Shown: positions 16,888-23,884 of the stretch, piece by piece | How the letters are laid out: the number at the start of each line of letters is the position of its first letter | Position numbering within the stretch: position 1 is the stretch's first letter | Assembly (NCBI GenBank): GCA_947492175.1 | Contig: CANLMQ010000003.1 | Location: forward strand, 205,617-269,616 | Source of the DNA: an uncultured Draconibacterium sp. | Lineage (GTDB): Bacteria; Bacteroidota; Bacteroidia; Bacteroidales; Prolixibacteraceae | Direction: 5' to 3' | DNA length: 64,000 bases | Program-made: the position numbers and the translations under genes | The notes under the pieces: model-generated | Seen by the model: the letters and a program-made list of their open reading frames with translations, nothing else | What the model was told of the DNA's origin: nothing | Database searches by the model: none

Positions 16888-17802
16888 ATGATTTCTGTAG
16901 TAATACCATTATTAAACGAAAGCACATTGGTGAGCCGCCTTATGGAAATGGTGACTCAAAACCTCGAGGTTACAGGCGAGGCTTTTGAAATAGTGTGTGT
17001 TGATGATGGTAGTACAGATAATACAGTAGAAAAGCTTCTGCAGTTTAAGGAAGAACACAAGGAGTTGAAGATAGTTTCTCTTTCGCGAAACTTTGGATTG
17101 CAGCCTGCTTTAACAGCAGGCCTCGATTATGCAAAAGGCGATTTTGTTGTAATAATGGATGGTGATTTTCAAGATCCGCCGCAACTGATTCCGGAACTGT
17201 ATGCCAAAATGAAAGAAACCAATGCAGATGTGGTTTCAGCTGTTCGAAATGAACGACATGAAAAGTTTGGGAAGCGTTTTTATATCAATGTTTTCCATAA
17301 GATTTTCAGGAATGTTTCTGAAGGAGACCAGCTTGAACAAGCCGGAAACTTTAGTATTCTCAGTCGAAAAGCGGTTAATGCCATTTTGAAATTTTCGGAA
17401 CACAACAGTTATTTCCCCGGAATAAGGAATTTTATTGGATTTAAACACGAAAATATTGTTTACGATCGTCCGGACCGGTTGGAAGGCGATGCAAAAATGG
17501 GAACAAAAAAGTTGTTTACATTGGCCGCTGATGCTATTTATTCATTCTCAAAATGGCCCATTAAACTGTGTTTGTATTTAGGACTTTTGGGGGTGGTTGT
17601 ATTTCTGCTGGCTATTGTTTACACGTTGGTATCGAAATTTACAGGTCTGGCTCCATTCGGATGGTCATCGACATTTTTGGCCATTAGTTTTTTTGGTTCG
17701 GTTCAGCTTACCTTTTTAGGATTAATTGGAGAATACATTTACCGTATTTACAAGGAGGTGCAAAAGCGCCCTATTTATCTGGTAAAAGAAATATATGAAT
17801 AG
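16888..17802 (+). CDS. GT2 glycosyltransferase, polyprenyl-phosphate type (GtrB/ArnC-like)
   Basis: A 304-residue family 2 glycosyltransferase. The catalytic domain begins SVVIPLLNES, has VDDGSTDNT for the nucleotide sugar, LSRNFGLQPALTAGLDYA, and MDGDFQDPP in place of the usual DADLQDPP metal-binding block. Two membrane helices at about 228-250 and 262-285 end the protein, as in GtrB, ArnC and DPM1-type enzymes that move a sugar from a nucleotide donor to undecaprenyl phosphate on the cytoplasmic face. The stop overlaps the next gene by eight bases; the next gene is a GT-C transferase that would use the lipid-linked sugar on the periplasmic face. Confidence 0.92.
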   Translation: MISVVIPLLNESTLVSRLMEMVTQNLEVTGEAFEIVCVDDGSTDNTVEKLLQFKEEHKELKIVSLSRNFGLQPALTAGLDYAKGDFVVIMDGDFQDPPQLIPELYAKMKETNADVVSAVRNERHEKFGKRFYINVFHKIFRNVSEGDQLEQAGNFSILSRKAVNAILKFSEHNSYFPGIRNFIGFKHENIVYDRPDRLEGDAKMGTKKLFTLAADAIYSFSKWPIKLCLYLGLLGVVVFLLAIVYTLVSKFTGLAPFGWSSTFLAISFFGSVQLTFLGLIGEYIYRIYKEVQKRPIYLVKEIYE

Positions 17803-19735
17803 AATAGTTGACATATTAACCGCACGAAATGTATTTATTGCAAGCCTTGTAGTGGCTGCTTTGGTACTTGCATTTCTAGCGCCTAAAGCTGCGGTAAATG
17901 TCGACGAAATGTTGCATTATCCACATGCAAAAAAAGTGGTAAACTGGTATTTTACAGGAGGAAAAGATGTGTCTTGTCTGGATTCGCCGGATAACCTGCA
18001 ATATTACGGACAGTCAGTTGATAATTTTACAGCACTTGTAAACCGTATCTTTTCCATTGAAAACGAATTTATAACCCGCCATTTCACCGGAGCATTCTTT
18101 TTCCTGCTACTGCTGTTGTTTAGCGGATTAATCGGGAAACAGTTAACAGGAAGTTATTGGGTAGCTTCAATCGTTGTGGTTTCGATATTGCTTACGCCCC
18201 GTTTGTTTGGGCAGGCTTTTGGAAACTTAAAAGATATTCCGTTTGCTGCCGGATATGTGGCAGGCATCTATTTCATTGTAAAATTTTTAAAGGAATTGCC
18301 TAATCCGAAATGGACAACAGCGCTGTGTTTGGGGCTGGCAATTGCATTTACCAATTCGGTGCGTATTGGTGGACTGATTCTGTTTGCCTACCTCGGGTTA
18401 GGTTTGGTGGCATTTATAATTTTGAAGCCTTTTTTACTTAAATATATCATTTCAACTAAACTTTGTTTTGTAAGGTTAACGGGCCAGGGATTGTTAATAG
18501 TATTGGTAGGGTATTTTGCCGCTTTACTATTTTGGCCCTATGCCTTGCAGAACATGGCCCATAATCCGATTGAAAGTCTTTCGGTGATGGAGCATTACAA
18601 AGTAAGTATCAAGCAAATTTTCGAAGGCAGTGTTATCTGGAGTTCCAGCTTACCCTGGGACTATCTGCTAAAATGGATAGCAATATCAACCCCGGAGTTT
18701 CTACTTCTCGGGTTTATATATTTTGTGGCCTTTTTAACCTATAAGTTTTCTAAACCGATGAGCGAACAACTCTTTTTAGAGTTGTTCCTCTTTTTTACGT
18801 TATTATTTCCCATTCTTTATGTAATGGCAATTGGGGCGAATTTGTACAGCGGAATCAGGCAAATGCTTTTTGTAATTCCTGTTTTTGTAATTCTTGCTAC
18901 AGTCGGTTTTTACGGGATGTTAAAAATAAAAGCCAAAAGAATAGTTAAATTGCCCGCAACCCTTTTGGTTGTGGTTTTAATGTTTTTGCCAATAAAACAT
19001 CAGGCCAGTACTTTCCCGGCCGATTATATCTATTTTAATGCGATTTCTGGAGGGAATAAGAATGCCTGGAGTAATTATGAATACGACTATTATTTTCATG
19101 GAATAAAAGAAGCCTCCGATTATTTAATTAGCGAAATTGGAGACGAAAAGGCAGTGGTAGCCATGAATACTCAATTGCCAAATTACTTCGAGAAAATACC
19201 CAATATCGATTTTAAATATACCCGCTACATCGAAAGAAGTTCGGCTGATTGGGATTATGGTTTGTTTGGTATAAACTATATCCATCCTTATCAGCTAAAA
19301 CACGATACCTGGCAGTCGACAAAAACGGTAAAAACCTTTTACCACAAAGGAAATCCGTTAGTAGTTTTACTAAAAAGGGAAGATAAAAATGACTTGGAAG
19401 GTATTCAGCAAATCAAAACAAAAGATTGGGAAACAGGGGAAAAAAAACTTCAAAATGAACTCAAAAATGACCCTAATAATGTTTGGTTATTTGTAAATTT
19501 GGCCATTTTGAAATTAGCAGAAAATAAGCTTTCTGAGTTTGATACCCTAGTTGAAAAGGGGAGGGCAATACATCCAACGTATGAGCCTTTTTATTTGCTC
19601 GAGGCTCAAAAGTATTACAACCGGAAAGACTATGAAAAGTCGTTTGCTGTATTGAATGAATTGATTAACGTAAATCCACGATATAAAAATGCAGCACCGC
19701 TTTTAAAAGCAGTGAAAGAGAAATTAGGGAAATAA
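17795..19735 (+). CDS. GT-C (PMT/GT39-like) glycosyltransferase with C-terminal TPR
   Basis: A 646-residue integral membrane protein with about ten hydrophobic segments. The first periplasmic loop carries VNVDEMLHYPHA, matching the acidic DE pair of PMT/ArnT-like GT-C enzymes, and the next conserved piece PRLFGQAFGNLKDIPF fits the family. After the membrane part comes a soluble domain ending in two TPR-like helix pairs (NDPNNVWLFVNLAILKLAEN, then NPRYKNAAPLLKAV). Proposed role: transfer of a sugar from a polyprenyl-phosphate donor, supplied by the overlapping GT2 gene, to a periplasmic acceptor. The acceptor could be a protein of this operon, lipid A or a surface glycan; the sequence does not decide. 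Confidence 0.85.
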   Translation: MNRIVDILTARNVFIASLVVAALVLAFLAPKAAVNVDEMLHYPHAKKVVNWYFTGGKDVSCLDSPDNLQYYGQSVDNFTALVNRIFSIENEFITRHFTGAFFFLLLLLFSGLIGKQLTGSYWVASIVVVSILLTPRLFGQAFGNLKDIPFAAGYVAGIYFIVKFLKELPNPKWTTALCLGLAIAFTNSVRIGGLILFAYLGLGLVAFIILKPFLLKYIISTKLCFVRLTGQGLLIVLVGYFAALLFWPYALQNMAHNPIESLSVMEHYKVSIKQIFEGSVIWSSSLPWDYLLKWIAISTPEFLLLGFIYFVAFLTYKFSKPMSEQLFLELFLFFTLLFPILYVMAIGANLYSGIRQMLFVIPVFVILATVGFYGMLKIKAKRIVKLPATLLVVVLMFLPIKHQASTFPADYIYFNAISGGNKNAWSNYEYDYYFHGIKEASDYLISEIGDEKAVVAMNTQLPNYFEKIPNIDFKYTRYIERSSADWDYGLFGINYIHPYQLKHDTWQSTKTVKTFYHKGNPLVVLLKREDKNDLEGIQQIKTKDWETGEKKLQNELKNDPNNVWLFVNLAILKLAENKLSEFDTLVEKGRAIHPTYEPFYLLEAQKYYNRKDYEKSFAVLNELINVNPRYKNAAPLLKAVKEKLGK

Positions 19736-19758
19736 ATTGGAATTAAAATTTTAGAAAG

Positions 19759-20001
19759 ATGAAAAGAGTAATTGCATTAATCGGACTGTTTATTATGAGT
19801 TTACCAACCCTGTTAATGGCACAGGATCAGGGAACATACATTGATAATCTTGGAGCGCAGGACAGTTCGTACATGGATGAAGATTTGTTAGCTGATGTAG
19901 GACAACAATCAGGTTCGAATACAACTGTAATTATTATTGTTGTTGCCGTAGTTGTTATTGCTGCTGCTGCTTTCTTTTTCCTTAAAAAGAAGAAAAAGTA
20001 A
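19759..20001 (+). CDS. Small exported membrane-anchored protein
   Basis: An 80-residue protein of no family I recognise. Residues 1-21 are a signal peptide ending in LMAQ. A short acidic, Asp/Gln-rich middle part (DNLGAQDSSYMDEDLLADVG) is followed by a very hydrophobic helix of Val/Ile/Ala and a C-terminal run of five lysines after a Phe-rich end. That plan resembles a small tail-anchored periplasmic peptide. It starts 23 bases after the GT-C gene and is followed by a strong terminator, so it is the last gene of the operon. It could be an acceptor or accessory of the transferase; this is a guess. Confidence 0.75.
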   Translation: MKRVIALIGLFIMSLPTLLMAQDQGTYIDNLGAQDSSYMDEDLLADVGQQSGSNTTVIIIVVAVVVIAAAAFFFLKKKKK

Positions 20002-20070
20002 CCATTAACGATATGGTGAAAACCAAACTATAATTGGTTTGGTATAGTTTGATCGATTTTGAGATTAAAT

Positions 20071-20100
20071 AAAAAACCCGGCTACTGGCCGGGTTTTTTG
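20071..20100. terminator. Bidirectional terminator
   Basis: Perfect 12-bp stem AAAAAACCCGGC/GCCGGGTTTTTT with a five-base loop, between the operon end (+) and gltX (-). T runs follow on either strand, so it can serve both. Confidence 0.92.
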
Positions 20101-20117
20101 TATGGTATTATCTCGTG

Positions 20118-21647
20118 TTATGCTATTTTTTCAATTGCCTGTTTTATTCTGGCAATACTTTCTTCCTTACCAAGCAGTTCGCAAATTACAAACAAATCGG
20201 GTCCCATGTTTCCACCTACCAGACTCAGTCGCAGCGGATTCATTATGATTCCAAAGCCCCATTCTTTTTCATTCATAAATGCTGAAAATGCTTCTTTAAT
20301 TGAATCTGCCTTCCAGTCTGCAACTGTTTCAAACAACGATGCAATTTCGCTGAGTTTGTTCGGAGTATCTTCTTTCCAGCGTTTTTTCACTGTTTTAGTA
20401 TCGTATTCTGTTGGAGCCACAAAAAAGTAGCTGCTTTGCTCCCAAAGGTCGGCAACAAACTCGCAGCGTTCTTTTATTTCCGCAACCACAGCATTTACTT
20501 TTTCGTTTGTAGCTTCTACACCTTTTTCTGCTAGAACTGGTTTGAACAAGTCAGAAAGTTCTTCAACAGTTTTTCCCTGGAAATAATGTTTGTTAAACCA
20601 TTTTGCTTTTTCAGGATCGAAACGCGATCCCGATTTTACAACACGCTCCAAACTAAAAATTTCAGCCAGTTCGTCCAGTGTAAAAAATTCTTCATCATTC
20701 CCCGGATTCCAGCCCAGTAATGCCAGCAGGTTCATAAATGCTTCGGGGAAATAACCATCTTCGCGGTAACCACGCGAGATATCGCCGGTTTTGGGATCGG
20801 TCCATTCAAGCGGGAAAACCGGGAATCCCAGTTTGTCGCCGTCGCGCTTGCTTAATTTTCCTTTTCCAACAGGTTTTAATATCAAAGGAAGGTGTGCAAA
20901 ACGAGGCCTGGTTTCTTCCCAACCCAGGGCTTTGTACAGCAACACGTGCAGAGGCATCGATGGTAGCCATTCTTCACCGCGAATAACGTGCGAAATTTTC
21001 ATTAAATGATCGTCAACAACATTAGCCAAATGGTAAGTTGGCATTCCGTCCGACTTAAAAAGTACCTTGTCGTCAAGACTTTTGGTGGTGTTAAAAGTTA
21101 CGCTGCCGCGAATCAGATCTTCCTCAGTAACATCAGTGTCTTCCGGCATTTTAAAACGAACAACAAAAGCTTCGCCTGCAGCAATTTTTTGCTGAACCTC
21201 TTCTTTCGAAAGGTTGAGCGAGTTGTTTAAGCTGTCGCGGGTTCCAATGCCATACGAAAATGTTTCTTTCTGATTCTCTGCTTCTTTTCGGAGTGCATCT
21301 ATTTCTTCCGGAGTATCGAAAGCATAATAAGCCCAACCGGTTTCTACCAACTGATCGGCATATTTTTTATAAAGTTCTTTTCGTTCACTTTGGCGGTAAG
21401 GTCCGAATTCTCCACCAATTCCGGGGCCTTCTACAGGGTTTAAACCACACCAGTTTAAACTTTCAATAATATATTCTTCTGCTCCCGGAACAAAACGAGT
21501 TTGATCGGTATCTTCAATTCGCAGAATAAAATCGCCACCGTGTTTTTTTGCAAAAAGGTAGTTAAACAAAGCAGTTCTTACTCCTCCCATATGCAAAGGT
21601 CCTGTCGGACTTGGGGCAAATCGTACTCTTACTTTTTTGTCGCTCAT
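20118..21647 (-). CDS. gltX: Glutamyl-tRNA synthetase
   Basis: Charges tRNA-Glu. The start is the ATG at 21647 giving MSDKKVRVRFAPSPTGPLHM; an in-frame ATG 24 bases upstream adds unconserved residues and would place the start inside the short leader. The first signature is PSPTGPLHMGG, the second KLSKRDGDKLGF (KMSKS-type with Leu). Length 509 is normal for a discriminating GluRS. A -7 box TATCTTTG lies 22 bases upstream. Tail-to-tail with the preceding operon through a bidirectional terminator. Confidence 0.97.
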   Translation of the reverse strand: MSDKKVRVRFAPSPTGPLHMGGVRTALFNYLFAKKHGGDFILRIEDTDQTRFVPGAEEYIIESLNWCGLNPVEGPGIGGEFGPYRQSERKELYKKYADQLVETGWAYYAFDTPEEIDALRKEAENQKETFSYGIGTRDSLNNSLNLSKEEVQQKIAAGEAFVVRFKMPEDTDVTEEDLIRGSVTFNTTKSLDDKVLFKSDGMPTYHLANVVDDHLMKISHVIRGEEWLPSMPLHVLLYKALGWEETRPRFAHLPLILKPVGKGKLSKRDGDKLGFPVFPLEWTDPKTGDISRGYREDGYFPEAFMNLLALLGWNPGNDEEFFTLDELAEIFSLERVVKSGSRFDPEKAKWFNKHYFQGKTVEELSDLFKPVLAEKGVEATNEKVNAVVAEIKERCEFVADLWEQSSYFFVAPTEYDTKTVKKRWKEDTPNKLSEIASLFETVADWKADSIKEAFSAFMNEKEWGFGIIMNPLRLSLVGGNMGPDLFVICELLGKEESIARIKQAIEKIA

Positions 21648-21668
21648 TATTCTGTTTTTAATTCGCTG

Positions 21669-21676
21669 CAAAGATA
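21669..21676 (-). promoter_or_regulatory. -7 box TATCTTTG for gltX
   Basis: Exact TAnnTTTG match ending 21 bases before the gltX ATG. A TTTG lies 14 bases further upstream, closer than the usual -33 distance. Confidence 0.55.
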
Positions 21677-21960
21677 AAAAATTAAGAATGCAAAGCCACA
21701 GCGATTAATTTTAGAAATTGAGCGTTTATAAAGGCCTTAGTTTAATAGTATTCAGTTGGAGTTTTCGGTTCTAATGAGTAGCCTGAGGCAGGAACTGCCG
21801 GCTTTCTTTAAGTGGATCTCATTTCGATTGCTGTCGGTTTGCAGAGCAAAGTACTTCTCTGCCAGATGAGACAGAATACTGTTCAAAAAAAATTCTGCCT
21901 TTTATCACTATTTATTTCATGATATTTCCGTTACTTTGAAAAAAATTTAAAAACTACGAG

Positions 21961-23151
21961 ATGTACGGAAAAATAAAACAAGACCTTCAAAGTACCCTTG
22001 AAGAATTAAAAGAACAGGGGTTATATAAATCAGAGCGTATTATAACATCATCGCAGAGTTCTGATATTTCAGTCTCTACAGGTGAGTCGGTATTGAATTT
22101 TTGTGCCAACAATTATCTTGGATTGGCCAACAATCCTGAAGTTGTAAAAGCTGCTCAAGATGTAATGAATGACTGGGGATTTGGACTTTCATCAGTTCGT
22201 TTTATTTGCGGAACTCAACAAATTCATAAAGAACTGGAAGAAAAGGTTTCTGAATTTTTGGGAACTGAAGACACGATTTTATACTGTGCTTGTTTTGATG
22301 CTAACGGAGGTGTTTTCGAGCCACTTTTGGGAGACGATTCAGCTATTATTTCTGATGAATTAAACCATGCTTCAATTATTGATGGAGTTCGTTTGTGTAA
22401 AGCGCAGCGTTTCCGCTATAAGCACTCGAATATGGAAGAGCTGGAGCAATGCTTAAAAGATTCGGCAGAGGCAAAATACCGTATTATTGTAACCGATGGT
22501 GTTTTCTCGATGGACGGAGACCTGGCAAAACTTCCTGAAATTGTTGAGTTGGCCGAGAAATACGATGCACTTGTAATGGTTGACGATTCGCATGCAACGG
22601 GTTACATCGGTAAAACAGGCCGTGGAACTGCCGAGCATTTCGATGTACTTGGTAAAATCGACATTATCACTACTACTTTTGGAAAAGCAATGGGTGGCGG
22701 AAATGGTGGTTGTACATCGGGTCGTAAAGAAATAATCGACATGCTTCGTCAGCGTTCTCGTCCGTATTTGTTCTCGAATACCTTGGCTCCGGCAACTGTT
22801 GGTGCTACTATGAAAGTTATTGATATGCTGTCAGGTTCGGGAGAACTTCCGGCAAAAACAATGGCCAATGCCAATCATTTCCGCAGTAAAATGGAAGCTG
22901 CCGGTTTCGATCTTGTAAAAGGCGATACAGCTATTGTTCCTGTTATGGTTTACGATGAGCCACTTGCCATTAAATTTGCCGATGAGTTGCTAAAAGAAGG
23001 TGTTTATGTAATCGGATTCTGTTTCCCAGTGGTTCCAAGAGGAAAAGCCAGAATTCGTGTTCAACTTTCGGCTGCTCATACAACAGAACAGATTGACAAG
23101 GCTGTTGAAGCTTTTATTAAAGTTGGAAAGCAGCTGGAAATAATAAAGTAA
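21961..23151 (+). CDS. kbl: Glycine C-acetyltransferase (2-amino-3-ketobutyrate CoA ligase)
   Basis: PLP enzyme of the alpha-oxoamine synthase family: 2-amino-3-ketobutyrate plus CoA gives glycine and acetyl-CoA, the second step of threonine breakdown. Conserved parts: NFCANNYLGLANNPEV, SVRFICGTQQIHKELE, VDDSHATGYIGKTGRGT and TTTFGKAMGGGNGG, where Lys242 is the PLP lysine. The length of 396 and the RFICGTQ block separate Kbl from BioF and serine palmitoyltransferase. No threonine dehydrogenase gene is adjacent. The 289-base upstream gap shared with gltX holds an imperfect -7 box (TTACTTTG, 21931). Confidence 0.94.
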   Translation: MYGKIKQDLQSTLEELKEQGLYKSERIITSSQSSDISVSTGESVLNFCANNYLGLANNPEVVKAAQDVMNDWGFGLSSVRFICGTQQIHKELEEKVSEFLGTEDTILYCACFDANGGVFEPLLGDDSAIISDELNHASIIDGVRLCKAQRFRYKHSNMEELEQCLKDSAEAKYRIIVTDGVFSMDGDLAKLPEIVELAEKYDALVMVDDSHATGYIGKTGRGTAEHFDVLGKIDIITTTFGKAMGGGNGGCTSGRKEIIDMLRQRSRPYLFSNTLAPATVGATMKVIDMLSGSGELPAKTMANANHFRSKMEAAGFDLVKGDTAIVPVMVYDEPLAIKFADELLKEGVYVIGFCFPVVPRGKARIRVQLSAAHTTEQIDKAVEAFIKVGKQLEIIK

Positions 23152-23170
23152 TTGTTGTAACCAACAAATT

Positions 23171-23216
23171 AAGAGGAGAAATCAGTTTTATTTGAAACAG
23201 ATTTCTCCTTTTTTAT
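23171..23216. terminator. Bidirectional terminator after kbl
   Basis: GGAGAAATC (23175-23183) pairs with GATTTCTCC (23200-23208), extended by an inner GTTT/AAAC pair, and is followed by TTTTTTAT. It separates kbl (+) from the convergent exported protein (-). Confidence 0.85.
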
Positions 23217-23746
23217 TTTATTCCCCGAATTGATTGCGTTGAAATGTCCTGACCAATTTTATCGGCGGCTTTTTTAAACTGGGCTGCAGTAATTGCTTTA
23301 ATTAAAAGCGAAACAGAAGCACCATCTTTGTGGGCGCCAAATTCAGCAATAATTGCATATGTCACTTCTTCGTCGCGGTCTTCTTTAAATACGGCTTTAA
23401 AATTTTCGCTTTGTATTTTCGACAGCCCCGAAAAATGAATTGAAAAGTAACCTTCTGTTCCCTGGAAATAGTAGGTTTTTGTTTTTGGATTGTAGGTGGC
23501 TTTGGTTAATGTTTGATGTTTTGGTTTTTCTTTTATGTATTTTCCTTCTTGTTGTGGGAAAAGAACCAGCAAACGATAACTGGCAGCATCGAGGTGTTTG
23601 AATGTAACCTGTCCTTTTGCTCCGGTAACCTGAAAAGCTACCACTTCGTTATGAGCACCTTTTTCAAGGTAAATTTCGGTTTTTGAGGCCGGCTTGCCTG
23701 TAAAAATCGAAAAAACAGTAAAAAAGAGAAAAACCAACAAATTCAT
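23213..23746 (-). CDS. Hypothetical exported protein
   Basis: 177 residues, no family recognised. The first 16-20 residues are hydrophobic (LLVFLFFTVFSIF) and look like a signal peptide. The rest is a beta-rich, charged sequence with alternating strands (TEIYLEKGAHNEVVAFQV, KTKTYYFQGTEGYFSIHF), then a helical end around AITAAQFKKAADKIGQ. Codon use resembles the neighbours. It is followed on the same strand, 138 bases upstream, by the beta-mannosidase gene, but the gap is too long to claim one operon. Confidence 0.7.
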   Translation of the reverse strand: MNLLVFLFFTVFSIFTGKPASKTEIYLEKGAHNEVVAFQVTGAKGQVTFKHLDAASYRLLVLFPQQEGKYIKEKPKHQTLTKATYNPKTKTYYFQGTEGYFSIHFSGLSKIQSENFKAVFKEDRDEEVTYAIIAEFGAHKDGASVSLLIKAITAAQFKKAADKIGQDISTQSIRGIK

Positions 23747-23884
23747 GATCTCTTTATTTTATATGTAAAAATGAGGATTTTAGAAATAAAAAGGAGTCAG
23801 GCAGGAGAAATGTTTTAAACAGTTGATTGTGAGAAATAAGAAGTGTTAGCAGTCGCGTAGCAGGCAACTGCCAACATCTCTTTT

